Shown here piece by piece: positions 1 to 10,300 of a stretch of DNA of 64,000 nucleotides (position 1 is the stretch's first letter; each line of letters begins with the position of its first letter). Source of the DNA: Rubrivivax sp. (lineage in GTDB: Bacteria > Pseudomonadota > Gammaproteobacteria > Burkholderiales > Burkholderiaceae). The position numbers and the translations under genes are program-made. The stretch is from contig JAEUOZ010000074.1 of NCBI GenBank assembly GCA_016790225.1, positions 1-64,000 on the forward strand, written 5' to 3'. The notes under the pieces were generated by a model, which had not been told where the DNA came from, made no database searches, and was given only the letters and a program-made list of their open reading frames with translations.

Positions 1-357
1 CGGCTCGGGGCCCTCGGGCAGCAGCACGAGGAGGTCGACGTCGGAGTAGGGGAACAGTTCGCCGCGCCCGAAACCACCCACGGCCACCAGCGCCGCGCCC
101 GCGGCCAGGGCCGGCATGCGCTGCTGCTCCCAGAGCGTGCACAGCGTGCCGTCGACGTGCCGGGCCAGCGCACGCAGGAGGCGCGTCGCCGCGGCGGCGC
201 TCGGCCGCTGCGCGGCCAGGAAGCGCTCGACGAGGTCGGCGCGGCCGTTCTTGTAGTGCAGCCTGAGCGCCGGCAGCGCCGAAGCCGCCGGCGGCAGCGT
301 CGTCGTCTTCAGGGGGCCGGGCCCGGGGCCGCGGCCCTGCTCGGGCAAGGCCGACAT
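1..357 (-). CDS. glnD: PII uridylyltransferase / uridylyl-removing enzyme GlnD, N-terminal fragment
   Basis: This is the first 119 codons of a gene that runs off the left edge. GlnD adds UMP to, and removes it from, PII signalling proteins in response to glutamine, and so controls nitrogen assimilation. The visible part has a short Pro/Gly-rich start. It is followed by a helical stretch and then the nucleotidyltransferase signature VAVGGFGRGELFPYSDVDLL, with the Gly-Gly and Asp-x-Asp metal-binding residues, at about residues 90-110. The ATG at 355-357 lies 70 bp after the stop of map on the same strand, the usual map-glnD order in betaproteobacteria. The HD and ACT domains lie outside the window. 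Confidence 0.93.
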   Translation of the reverse strand, partial: MSALPEQGRGPGPGPLKTTTLPPAASALPALRLHYKNGRADLVERFLAAQRPSAAAATRLLRALARHVDGTLCTLWEQQRMPALAAGAALVAVGGFGRGELFPYSDVDLLVLLPEGPEP

Positions 358-427
358 GGGCAGGCGTTCTTCGCGTTCGTCGCGGTGTTCGGGATCGGCG
401 CGCGGCCGACGGGCATCGCGCGGCGTG

Positions 428-1315
428 TCAGGGCGCGGTGGCCGCGGCGGTGTCGCTGGCCTGCCGCGCCGGGGGCGCCGAGGCGGAGTTGTAGCCGAGC
501 GGCGCGAACTCCGGCGGCGGCGGGCTGCCGGCCGACACGGTCAGCACCTCGTAGCCGGTGTCGGTGACGAGCACGCTGTGCTCCCACTGCGCTGAGAGCG
601 AGCGGTCGCGCGTGACGATCGTCCAGCCGTCGTAGGGGCGGTTGCCGCGCCGGTCTTCCTTGATCTCGCGGCGGCCGGCATTGATCATCGGCTCGATCGT
701 GAAGATCATGCCCGGCACGAGTTCTTCCAGCGTGCCCGGGCGGCCGTAGTGCAGCACCTGCGGTTCTTCGTGGAAACGGGCGCCGACACCGTGGCCGCAG
801 AACTCGCGCACCACCGAGAAACCGGCCGATTCGGCGAAGGTCTGGATGGCATGGCCGATGTCACCCAGGCGCGCACCGGGCTTGACCTTGACGATGCCCT
901 TCCACATGGCTTCGAAGGTGATGCGGCACAGGCGCTTGGCGGCGATGGTGCCGTCGCCGACGACGTACATGCGGCTGTTGTCGCCGTGCCAGCCGTCCTT
1001 GATGACGGTGACGTCGATGTTGACGATGTCGCCGTTCTTCAGCGGCCGGTCGTCGGGGATGCCGTGGCAGACGACGTCGTTGAGCGACGAGCACAGCGAA
1101 GCCGGGTAGGCCGGGTAGCCGGGCGGGGCGTAGCCGAGCGTCGCCGGGATGCCGCCCTGCACCTTGGTGATGTGCTCGTGCGCGATGCGGTCGAGTTCGA
1201 GCGTGGTCACGCCGGGGCGCACGTGCGGCGTGAGCAGGTCCAGCACCTCGCTGGCGAGGCGGCCGGCCAGGCGCATGCCGTCGATCTCGGCGCCGGTCTT
1301 CAAGGGGATGGGCAT
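428..1315 (-). CDS. map: Type I methionine aminopeptidase
   Basis: This enzyme removes the initiator methionine from nascent cytosolic proteins. The 295-residue product has all the expected metal ligands: Asp101, Asp112, His175, Glu208 and Glu245. His84, in the motif CHGIPD, corresponds to the substrate-contacting histidine. The spacing matches E. coli Map except for about six extra residues near 218-228, between the last two glutamates. A low-complexity tail of some 30 residues, rich in Ala, Pro and Ser, makes it longer than the usual 264-270 residues. It lies just upstream of glnD on the same strand and is divergent from purL, with only 58 bp between the two start codons. Confidence 0.96.
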   Translation of the reverse strand: MPIPLKTGAEIDGMRLAGRLASEVLDLLTPHVRPGVTTLELDRIAHEHITKVQGGIPATLGYAPPGYPAYPASLCSSLNDVVCHGIPDDRPLKNGDIVNIDVTVIKDGWHGDNSRMYVVGDGTIAAKRLCRITFEAMWKGIVKVKPGARLGDIGHAIQTFAESAGFSVVREFCGHGVGARFHEEPQVLHYGRPGTLEELVPGMIFTIEPMINAGRREIKEDRRGNRPYDGWTIVTRDRSLSAQWEHSVLVTDTGYEVLTVSAGSPPPPEFAPLGYNSASAPPARQASDTAAATAP

Positions 1316-1373
1316 GGGGGCCGATTATCCCACCCACCTAGAATCCCGGCCTTTCCCGCCCCCCCAAGATTGC

Positions 1374-4300
1374 ATGCCTGCGTCGCCCTTGTTCCTGCAG
1401 TTCTTCGAGGGCGGTAATGCCCTGAGCGCATTCCGGGCCGAGGCGTTGCTCAGGCGGCTGCAGCAGGCCTGCCCGAGGATTGCTGCCGTGGCGGCGCGCC
1501 AGGTCCACTGGGCGGCGTTCGACGCCGCGCCGGACCGGGCGGCCCTGGACAAGCTGCAGGGCCTGCTGGCCTACGGTGATGCCTACCACGGCCCGACCGA
1601 GGGTGACCTCGTCGTCGTCATGCCGCGCCTGGGCACCGTGTCGCCCTGGGCCAGCAAGGCGAGCGACATCGCGCGCAACTGCCTGGTCGGCGCGGACCGT
1701 GCCGGTGGCGGCCTCGCCCTGCACCGCATCGAACGCGTCACCGAGGTGCGGCTGGCGGTGAAGGCCGGCCTGCTCGGCGCCGGCAAGCCGCTCTCGGCCG
1801 ACGAACGCGCGGCCGTGGCGGCGCTGCTGCACGACCGCATGACCGAGAGCGTGGCCTTCGAGCGCGACGCGGCACGCCGCCTCTTCGAGCCGCAGCCGGC
1901 GCCGCCGCTGGCGCACGTGGACGTGCTCGGCCGTGGCCGCGAGGCGCTCGTCGCGGCCAACGTCGAGTTCGGGCTCGCGCTCTCCGACGACGAGATCGAC
2001 TACCTCGTCGCTGCCTTCAGGAAGCTGGCGCGCAACCCGAGCGACGTCGAGTTGATGATGTTCGCGCAGGCCAACAGCGAGCACTGCCGGCACAAGATCT
2101 TCAACGCCCGCTTCAGCATCGACGGGCAGGAGCAAGCCCACACGCTGTTTGGCATGATCCGCCACACCGAGCAGGTGTCGCCGCAGCACAGCGTGGTGGC
2201 CTACAGCGACAACGCCGCCGTGATGGAAGGCGGGCCGGTGCAGCAGTGGCTGCCGCAGGGCTTCACCAACGCGCCGATCTATGGGCCGCGGGAGAGGCTC
2301 TCGCATGTGCTGATGAAGGTGGAGACGCACAACCACCCCACGGCCATCAGCCCGTTCCCGGGGGCGGCCACCGGCGCGGGCGGCGAGATCCGCGATGAAG
2401 GCGCCACGGGCCGCGGTGCGCGCCCGAAAGCCGGCCTCACGGGCTTTTCCGTCGGCCATCTGCACCTGCCTGACACCGACGAACCCTGGGAAAGCCAGCC
2501 CATCGGCAAGCCGGCGCACATCGCGAGTGCGCTGCAGATCATGATCGAAGGCCCGCTGGGTGGCGCGGCCTTCAACAACGAGTTCGGTCGGCCCAACCTG
2601 GGCGGCTATTTCCGCGTCTACGAGCAGGCCGTGGCCGGCGTGCAGCGGGGTTACCACAAGCCCATCATGATCGCGGGCGGCCTGGGCGCCATCGATGCGA
2701 GCCAGACGCACAAGAAGCCCTTTGCGCCGGGCACGCTGCTGATCCAGCTGGGCGGGCCCGGCATGCGCATCGGCATGGGCGGCGGCGCAGCGAGTTCCAT
2801 GGCGGCGGGCAGCAACACCGCGGCGCTGGACTTCGATTCCGTGCAGCGCGGCAACCCGGAGATCCAGCGGCGCGCGCAGGAGGTCATCAACCACTGCTGG
2901 GCGCTGGGCGAGAACAACCCCATCCTCGCCATCCATGATGTGGGCGCGGGCGGCATCAGCAATGCCTTTCCTGAGCTGGTGGACGGCGCGGGCCGCGGTG
3001 CCGTCTTTGACCTGCGCCAGGTGCCGCTGGAAGAGAGCGGTCTCGCGCCCAAGGAAATCTGGTGCAACGAGAGCCAGGAGCGCTACGTGCTGGCACTCGA
3101 TCCGGATCTGCTGCCGCTGTTCAGACAGATATGCGAGCGCGAGCGCTGCCCCTACGGCATCGTCGGCCGCGCAACGGCGCAGCCGGAACTCGTGCTGGAG
3201 GATGGCCCGGGCGGCGAACGCGCGATCGACATGCCGCTGGATGTGTTGCTGGGCAAGCCGCCCCGCATGCACCGCGAGGTGCAACGCATCGTGCGCGCCG
3301 AGCCGGCGCTGGATCTGACCGGCTGCCAGCTCGAACCGCTGGCCTTTGCGGTGCTGCGGCACCCCACGGTGGCCAGCAAGCGCTTTCTGATCACCATCGG
3401 CGACCGCACGGTCGGCGGGATGAGCCACCGCGATCCCCTGGTCGGACCCTGGCAGGTGCCGGTGGCCGATTGCGCCGTGACGCTGGCTGACTTTGCCGGC
3501 CTGCGCGGCGAGGCGATGGCGATGGGCGAGCGAACGCCCTTGGCGGCGCTGGATGCGCCGGCCTCTGGCCGCATGGCCGTGGCCGAGGCCCTCACCAACC
3601 TGCTGGCCGCGCCCATCACGCTCAGCCGTGTGAAGCTCAGCGCCAACTGGATGGCCGCTTGCGGCGAACCGGGCGAGGATGCGGCGCTCTTCGATACCGT
3701 GAAGGCCGTGGGGCTGGAGCTCTGCCCGGCGCTGGGCATCGGCATTCCCGTGGGCAAGGATTCGCTGTCCATGCGCACACGCTGGCAGGACGATCAAGGC
3801 GCCCAGCAGCAGGTGCTGGCGCCGGTGTCACTGATCGTCAGCGCCTTTGCAACGCTGGACGACGTGCGTGGCACGCTGACGCCCCAGCTGCAGCCCGGCG
3901 ACACCACGCTCGTGCTGGTGGATCTGGGCTGCGGCCGCATGCGCATGGGCGGCTCGATGCTCGCGCAGGTGCTGGGCCGCTTTGGCCATGAGGTGCCCGA
4001 TCTGGATGAGCCGCAGCGGCTGAAGTCGCTCGTCAGCGCCGTGAATGCGCTGCGCGAGCGCGGCCTGATCCTCGCCTACCACGACCGCAGCGATGGCGGC
4101 CTGTGGGCGGCGGTCTGCGAGATGGCCTTTGCGGGGCATTGCGGCGTCAGTCTGAATGTGGACATCCTGGTTACCGAGAGCGATGGCATCCAGGACAGCC
4201 GGGCCGAATACGGCGATTCCAAGAACTGGGCCGGCCAGGTCAGCGAGCGCCGCAAGGAGCTGACGCTGCGCGCCCTGTTCAACGAAGAGCTGGGGGTGGT

Positions 4301-5396
4301 GCTGCAGGTGCCGACGGCGCAGCGCAACGAGGTGATGCACCTGCTGCGCGAGCACGGCCTCAGCCGCCACAGCCACTTCATCGGCAAGACCAACGAGCGC
4401 GCGACCGTGGAGGTCTGGCGCGATACCAAGCTGCAGCTGGCTGCGTCGCTGCAGAGCCTGCACCAGGCCTGGGACGAGGTGAGCTGGCGCATCGCCCGGC
4501 TGCGCGACAACCCGGCCTGTGCCGACGCCGAACACACGGCCGCCGGCGCGCCGGACGACCCGGGCCTGCACGCCGAGCTGCGCTTCGATCCGGCCGAGGA
4601 TGTGGCGGCGCCCTTCATCGCGCGCGGCGTGAGGCCGGCGGTGGCCATCCTGCGCGAGCAGGGCGTGAATTCGCAGGTGGAGATGAGCCGCGCCATGGAT
4701 CTGGCGGGCTTTTCCACCTACGACGTGCACATGAGCGATCTGCTGGCCGGCCGTGCGCGGCTGGATCAGTTCCAGGCCTTTGTCGCCTGCGGCGGATTCA
4801 GCTATGGCGACACCCTGGGTGCCGGCGAGGGCTGGGCGCGCACGATCCTGTTCAACCCGCGCCTGGCAGAAGCCTTTGCGGCCTTCTTCAACCGGGCCGA
4901 CACCCTGGCCCTGGGCGTGTGCAACGGCTGCCAGATGATGGCTGCTCTGAGCCCGTTGATTCCGGGCGCCCAGGACTGGCCGCGCTTCACGCGCAACCTG
5001 AGCGAGCAGTTCGAGGCGCGGCTGTCCCTGGTGGAGGTTCTGGAGAGTCCCAGCGCCTTCTTCACCGGCATGGCGGGCAGCCGGCTGCCGATTGCCGTGG
5101 CGCACGGCGAAGGCCGGGCGGACTTCACCCAGCGGGGCAACGCGGCCCGCGTGCACCGTGCCATGCGCTTTGTCGATCACCACGGTCGTGCGACGGAGGC
5201 CTACCCTTTCAACCCGAACGGCAGCCCGGAAGGCCTGACCGCCGTGACCACGGCCGATGGCCGCTTCACGGCCCTGATGCCGCACCCGGAGCGGGTCTTC
5301 CGCCACGCGCAGATGAGCTTTGCCGCGGGCGGCGACCTCACGACCGCCAGCCCCTGGATGCGCCTCTTCCGCAACGCCCGGCGGTTTATCGGCTGA
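1374..5396 (+). CDS. purL: Phosphoribosylformylglycinamidine synthase (FGAM synthetase, large single-chain form)
   Basis: PurL converts FGAR, glutamine and ATP to FGAM in de novo purine synthesis. The 1340-residue protein is the fused proteobacterial form (E. coli 1295 residues). It has an N-terminal PurS-like part, two AIR-synthase-like ATP-binding halves and a C-terminal class I glutamine amidotransferase. The motif [19 protein letters not shown] marks the synthetase active region. The amidotransferase nucleophile is Cys1183 in GVCNGCQMM, and the His/Glu pair lies in PHPERVF near the C-terminus. The frame stays open upstream to 1149, but that part overlaps map antisense. The ATG at 1374 gives the family N-terminus ([11 protein letters not shown]). 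Confidence 0.97.
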   Translation: MPASPLFLQFFEGGNALSAFRAEALLRRLQQACPRIAAVAARQVHWAAFDAAPDRAALDKLQGLLAYGDAYHGPTEGDLVVVMPRLGTVSPWASKASDIARNCLVGADRAGGGLALHRIERVTEVRLAVKAGLLGAGKPLSADERAAVAALLHDRMTESVAFERDAARRLFEPQPAPPLAHVDVLGRGREALVAANVEFGLALSDDEIDYLVAAFRKLARNPSDVELMMFAQANSEHCRHKIFNARFSIDGQEQAHTLFGMIRHTEQVSPQHSVVAYSDNAAVMEGGPVQQWLPQGFTNAPIYGPRERLSHVLMKVETHNHPTAISPFPGAATGAGGEIRDEGATGRGARPKAGLTGFSVGHLHLPDTDEPWESQPIGKPAHIASALQIMIEGPLGGAAFNNEFGRPNLGGYFRVYEQAVAGVQRGYHKPIMIAGGLGAIDASQTHKKPFAPGTLLIQLGGPGMRIGMGGGAASSMAAGSNTAALDFDSVQRGNPEIQRRAQEVINHCWALGENNPILAIHDVGAGGISNAFPELVDGAGRGAVFDLRQVPLEESGLAPKEIWCNESQERYVLALDPDLLPLFRQICERERCPYGIVGRATAQPELVLEDGPGGERAIDMPLDVLLGKPPRMHREVQRIVRAEPALDLTGCQLEPLAFAVLRHPTVASKRFLITIGDRTVGGMSHRDPLVGPWQVPVADCAVTLADFAGLRGEAMAMGERTPLAALDAPASGRMAVAEALTNLLAAPITLSRVKLSANWMAACGEPGEDAALFDTVKAVGLELCPALGIGIPVGKDSLSMRTRWQDDQGAQQQVLAPVSLIVSAFATLDDVRGTLTPQLQPGDTTLVLVDLGCGRMRMGGSMLAQVLGRFGHEVPDLDEPQRLKSLVSAVNALRERGLILAYHDRSDGGLWAAVCEMAFAGHCGVSLNVDILVTESDGIQDSRAEYGDSKNWAGQVSERRKELTLRALFNEELGVVLQVPTAQRNEVMHLLREHGLSRHSHFIGKTNERATVEVWRDTKLQLAASLQSLHQAWDEVSWRIARLRDNPACADAEHTAAGAPDDPGLHAELRFDPAEDVAAPFIARGVRPAVAILREQGVNSQVEMSRAMDLAGFSTYDVHMSDLLAGRARLDQFQAFVACGGFSYGDTLGAGEGWARTILFNPRLAEAFAAFFNRADTLALGVCNGCQMMAALSPLIPGAQDWPRFTRNLSEQFEARLSLVEVLESPSAFFTGMAGSRLPIAVAHGEGRADFTQRGNAARVHRAMRFVDHHGRATEAYPFNPNGSPEGLTAVTTADGRFTALMPHPERVFRHAQMSFAAGGDLTTASPWMRLFRNARRFIG

Positions 5397-5429
5397 GCCG
5401 CAAGCACGCCGTCATGAGGATATTGCGCC

Positions 5430-6263
5430 GTGACCACTGAACTGCCTGTCCGCCGACTGCTGGTCGATCTGAAGACGCCCTTTCCGCGGCACTGGTGTGG
5501 CGCGGATGCGTTCCGCACGGCCTTGTTCAATGCGCTGTCGATGAGCTTTCCCGTGGGGGAGCAGTTCTTCATCGACTCGGTCCGCCAAGGGCTGGAGCGG
5601 TTGCCGGCCGCGCGCCGCGCGGACTTCGAGGCAGAGGTGCGCGGCTTCATCGGCCAGGAAGCCACGCACCGCCATGTGCATGCGCAGTTCAACACCCATC
5701 TGGCGCAGCAGGGCCTGATCAACCACTGGGAGCCGCGCGCACGCCAACGTCTCAAGCGATTGGACGGCATCGATGCGCGCGCCTGGCTGGGCCTGACCGC
5801 TGCGACCGAGCACTTCACGGCGGTGCTGGCCGAGTACCTGCTGGAAAACGATGCGCCGCTCGCAGGCTGCGAGCCGCGCCTGCGCGAGCTGTGGCTGTGG
5901 CACAGCAGCGAGGAGAGCGAGCACCGCAGCACGGCCTTCGATCTCTACCGCGCGCTGGGCGGCAACGAGCGCTGGCGCAAGCGCCTGTTCTGGATCGTGA
6001 CCTGGCACTTCAGCACCGATCTGGCGCGCCAGACGCTGAACAACCTCTGGCACGACGGCAGCTGGTGGCGCCTTTCCACCTGGGCCAGCGCCTGGCGCCA
6101 TACGCTGGGTCGGGACGGCTTTGTTCGCCGCACCTTTGGCAGCTGGCGCGCCTACCTGCGTGCCGACTTCCACCCCTCACAGGGCCGCACGGAGCCCGGC
6201 CGGCGCTGGCTGGCGGATCATCCGCAGGTGGCCGTGCCGCTGCGCCCGGGCCTGGAGGGGTGA
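5430..6263 (+). CDS. Predicted metal-dependent hydrolase, PF10118 / COG3687 family
   Basis: This 277-residue all-helical protein belongs to a family annotated as predicted metal-dependent hydrolases; its real substrate is not established. It has ferritin-like Glu/His motifs: GQEATHRHVH at about residues 75-84, TEHFTA at about 127 and SSEESEHRSTAFDL at about 155. These could bind a di-metal centre. The start is a GTG 33 bp after purL; ATGs further upstream are out of frame. It is convergent with the YjbR-YdeI gene, with 10 bp between the stops. No signal peptide or membrane segment is visible, so it is probably cytosolic. Confidence 0.8.
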   Translation: MTTELPVRRLLVDLKTPFPRHWCGADAFRTALFNALSMSFPVGEQFFIDSVRQGLERLPAARRADFEAEVRGFIGQEATHRHVHAQFNTHLAQQGLINHWEPRARQRLKRLDGIDARAWLGLTAATEHFTAVLAEYLLENDAPLAGCEPRLRELWLWHSSEESEHRSTAFDLYRALGGNERWRKRLFWIVTWHFSTDLARQTLNNLWHDGSWWRLSTWASAWRHTLGRDGFVRRTFGSWRAYLRADFHPSQGRTEPGRRWLADHPQVAVPLRPGLEG

Positions 6264-6273
6264 CGGGCAGGAC

Positions 6274-7290
6274 TCAGCCCGTCTTGGGCGTCCACTGGTT
6301 GGCGCGCTGGTTCGCGGCCGCCTTGCGGGCCGTCTCCTGCACGCGGGCCGCGCGCGTCTGGGGCCGCCTGGCGGTGTGGATCCACTCCAGGATGCCGCGG
6401 CGCGCTGAGCGCGGGAAGGCGGCAAAGTGCTGCTCGGCGCCCGGCAGGGCGGCCAGCGCGGCGGCCAGATCCGGCGGCACGACCAGGTCTTCCACCGCGT
6501 CCAGGCTGGTCCAGGAGCCATCGGCCTTGGCCGCCTCCACCTTGGCCAGCGCGGCCGGCATCATCAGGCCCGCGGCCAGCAGGCGCTCGATGCGCCGCTT
6601 GTTGGGCCTGGACCAGCCGGTGCGCGGCTGGCGTGGCGCAAACCAGAGCAGCGAGCGGTCCGCGTCCAGCTTGTTGACCTTGCTGTCGACCCAGCCGAAG
6701 CACAAGGCTTCTTCCACCTGATCGTCATAGCTCAGGCGCGGCTGCCCGGTGTGCTGTTTCCAGCCGACAAACCACACGCCTTCCGGTCGGCTGGCATGGG
6801 CCTGCAGCCAGGCGCGCCACTCGGCGCGTGTCAAGGGGTGCACGGAATTGGCTGGGGCACCGGGCGTGGTGCCAGGCAAGGCGGCAGGGCCACGGGCTGG
6901 CGCTTCAGCCGCCACGCGCGCGGCGGGCGCGGTTTCGATGTCTGGGGGCCCTGGCGGCGCCGGCGTCTGGTCGACACCCTTTGCCGCCGGCATCTTGTGC
7001 TGCCAGGCCTCGCGGATCCAGCCCTTGACCAGGGCCGCGTCAGCGCCGTTGAGCACCACCCGCATGCCGACCACCTTGCCACCCCACAGCAGCTTCTCGG
7101 CGACGGCCGGCCAGGCGGCCAGGGCTTGCTCGCGCACGGCTTCGGGCACGAAGAGGTGCAGGTGCGTCTGCTCGGGCGGTACGGTGACGAAGATCCTGCC
7201 GGTGACGCGGAAGCTGCCGAAGTGGTGATGCGGCTCCTCGGTCACGCCGGGCAGGCTCATCGCGAAGCGTCGCACCTGGGTCATGTTCAT
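6274..7290 (-). CDS. MmcQ/YjbR domain fused to YdeI/OmpD-associated domain
   Basis: The 338-residue product joins two small domains usually found as separate proteins. Residues 1-105 are MmcQ/YjbR-like (start MNMTQVRRFAMSLPGV, then FGSFRVTGRIFVT), a double-wing fold implicated in DNA binding. Residues about 155-338 are YdeI-like, with HPLTRAEWRAWLQAH, EEALCFGWVDSKVNKLDADR, WFAPRQPRTGWSRPNKRR and ARRGILEWIHTARRPQTRA, ending in the usual AANQRANQW. A Pro/Ala-rich linker of about 45 residues joins them. The ATG at 7288-7290 was chosen because the upstream frame is low-complexity and outside the family. The function is not known. Confidence 0.8.
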   Translation of the reverse strand: MNMTQVRRFAMSLPGVTEEPHHHFGSFRVTGRIFVTVPPEQTHLHLFVPEAVREQALAAWPAVAEKLLWGGKVVGMRVVLNGADAALVKGWIREAWQHKMPAAKGVDQTPAPPGPPDIETAPAARVAAEAPARGPAALPGTTPGAPANSVHPLTRAEWRAWLQAHASRPEGVWFVGWKQHTGQPRLSYDDQVEEALCFGWVDSKVNKLDADRSLLWFAPRQPRTGWSRPNKRRIERLLAAGLMMPAALAKVEAAKADGSWTSLDAVEDLVVPPDLAAALAALPGAEQHFAAFPRSARRGILEWIHTARRPQTRAARVQETARKAAANQRANQWTPKTG

Positions 7291-7391
7291 CAGCGGTTCA
7301 TCCCGGGTCGTGCACGCAGTTCGTGGAAGGTGCTGAAAGCGCATCGAAGCCGGCGCGGGATCATGCGGCCCGCAGCCCGGTGCGACATCGC

Positions 7392-10300
7392 TCAGAGCCT
7401 GAGCGCGATGACGCCATCCGGCCCCGCGCGAGAGCAGCACAGGATGATGCGCTCTTCGCGTTCGCGCGCCGAAAGCACGACATCGCGGTGCTCCACACTC
7501 TGCGACTGCGCCGCATCGTAGGGCAGCGCGCAGACGCCGCACAGGCCGTCGGAGCACTTGGTGCTGATCGCAAACCCGTGGGCCGACAGCACCTCGGTGG
7601 CGCTTTGTCCGGCCGCGACCGGCAGCACGCGGCCACTGCCGAGCAGCTTCAGGCTGAAGGGGTGGTTTTCGCGCGCCGGGGCTTCGGGCAGGCTGAAGTA
7701 TTCGCGGTGCAGCGCCTCGGGTGGCCAGCCCGCGGCCTGGGCGACGCCAAAGACCGCATCCATGTAGCGCGCCGAGCCGCAGGCATAGAGCTGCTGCCCG
7801 GCCTGCCAGGGCCGGATCAGCTGCGCCAGATCGGCGCGACGGCCTTCGTCCTTGATGTGCAGCTGCACCTGCGAAGCCCAGGGCGCGGCTTGCAGCTCCT
7901 CGATGAAGCCGGCTTCGCGGCGCGAGGCCACGCTGTAGTGCAGTTCGAAGGCGCGTCCCAGTGCATGCAGGCGGTGCGCCATGCTGATCAGCGGCGTGAC
8001 GCCGATCCCGCCCGCCATCAGCCAGGACTTCACCGCCTCTTCCTGCAGGGCAAACAGGTTGCGGGGGCGTGAGACGAAGACTTTGCGGCCCGGCCGGAAG
8101 GCGCGGTGCATCAGCGCCGAGCCGCCCCGGCCGCCGTGCTGCGGATCTTCACGCTGCACGCCCAGCACCCAGCGCCCGCGCTCGGCCGGATCGCCGGCCA
8201 GGCTGAAGGCGCGCAGGTATTCGGGCGCGATCACCACATCGATGTGCGCGCCGGCCTCGAAGGGTGGCAGCTCGCGGCCGGGCGTGGCGATCAGCTCATA
8301 ACGTGCGATGTTGGGTGTCATGTCGGTGCGCGCGGCCAGCTGCACGGCAAAGACCGGCGGTTCACCTTCGGGCATGCGGAAGGGCGGCGCCAGGCCTTCC
8401 GTGCGCTGCTGGGCGAGCCGCTCACGGTATTGCGCGGGTGTCAGCAGTTGCCGGTAGCGTGTGATGCCCTCTTCGCGGTTGACCGGATGTGCCACGGGCC
8501 AGGGCGGCGGCATGCGATCGGCCGGGTAGACCGCAAGGGTCTGCTCCTCGGCGCGCAGCGTCAGATCGGGCTGCAGGCCGCGGCGGTGTGTCTGGCGCGC
8601 CCGCACGTATCGGCCGCTGCCGCGATCGAGCTCGATGTCCCACCACCAGGTCTTCACCGGGTTGATGCCGCCGCGGCCCAGGCGGTCATCCAGCGCGGCC
8701 AGGCGCCGCGCCTGCGAAGGCACGTGGCTTGCCACCCAGCGCCACACACGGTCTGCGAGCAGGCCTTCGAGATTCCAGGGGCAGGTCTTCATGCAGCGTC
8801 CGCACATGCCGCCGCCGGCATTCGTGATGCGGTAGCGCGCGCACTTCTCGGCATCGCTCTTCCAGATCTCGTAGCCGTTGTACATGAGCTTGGGCCCGGC
8901 CGTGATCGCGCCGGAAGGGCACTCGCGCGCGCACTTGTTGCACTGCTCGCAGAAACGCTGCAGACCAAAATCGATGGGCTGATCGGGCGCCATCGGCATC
9001 GAGGTGGTCACCGTGCCGCTCTTCAGGCGCGGGCCGAGGAAGGGGTTGAGGATGACCTCGCCGATGCGGCTGACTTCGCCGAGCCCCGACAGCAGCAGCA
9101 GCGGCGGCTGCAGCACATCGCCATCCAGCACGCTGTGCACGCGGGCGCTGTAGCCCAGGCGGCGGATCTGCTCGGCGACCACGCCGCCGATCATGGAAAA
9201 GCGCAGGTAGGCGCGCATGCTCTGTGCGACGCTGATCCAGTCGTCGCCGCTGGCGCCTTCCATGGTCTCGTGACCCTGGTCGATCAGCAGGTTGACGGCC
9301 TGCTCGTGATAGGCCGGCAGCGGGTTGCCGCCGGCATCGTGCGAATACCAGGCCCACTCGGGCACGGCGCACAGGCCCACGGCATCGCTGCCCAGGTAGT
9401 AGGCGGCTGCCTTGAGATTGCGGGCATTGGTTCGGGCGTCCGACGTGGTGGCCGACACCGGCCCGCGCGCCGGCCCGAACTGCAGCAGCAGCAGCGCACC
9501 CAGCGCGCGCCGCGCGCAGGCGCCGATGGGGCTTTTCATCACGTAGTGCGCATTGCGCGCGCCGTCCTGCACCTCGCGGCCCAGATCGCCGAACAGCGCG
9601 CGGGCAAAAAAGTCCGCCCGCTTCGGGAATCGCGGCACGCGCGGCTGATCGATGAAGGTGGTGGGCTGCTCGCGCCGCGCCAGGCTCTCGAACGGGTGCG
9701 GGCCGAGGTGGAATTCGCGCTGGCGGTAGGGGTCCTGGTGGTGCGCGCCCTTCAGCGTGCCCAGGCCCAGCTGCCAGGCCAGGCCGTGAGAGCGCCGCCG
9801 GTCCTGCGCGGCCTTGGGCGCCAGGGGCACATCGGCCAGCAGCTCGCACAGCGTGGTCACCGCGGCCAGGCCGTAGCGCCGCCCGAGGTACGGGTTGTCC
9901 AGATCCTCGTGCGACAGGCCGGCCGCCACCGCCAGCGTGTGCAGGCAGACCTCGCTGCAGGTGGCGGTGTGCGAGCGCGCCTCGAAGCCCAGCATGCGCA
10001 GGTAGCTGGCCAGCAGCACGGCGGTCTGCGCCGCCAGCAAGGCAGCCCGGTGCGCCTGCGTGCCGTCCAGCCAGGCGCCGCCAGGCTCTTCGGGCCGCGG
10101 GTCGCGCGGGTACTCCACCAGGACGACCAAGGCATGGCTGTGGTGGCTGACCGGGCCGCGCCGCGCGCGCGCCGCGTCCATCACATCGGCCAGGATCATG
10201 TCCATGCCGGCCGCAAAGCTCTGCGGCTGGCTCGCGGCGAGTTGTTCGGCGATGGCGTCGGTCTGCGGGTTGCGCAGGGGTGTGTCCAGCAGGGCGGCCA

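Noticed and set aside
1338..3797. Long minus-strand open frame of 819 codons inside purL
   Set aside because: It is antisense to a clear purL and is His/Arg/Ala-rich with no domains; GC-rich codon bias creates such frames.
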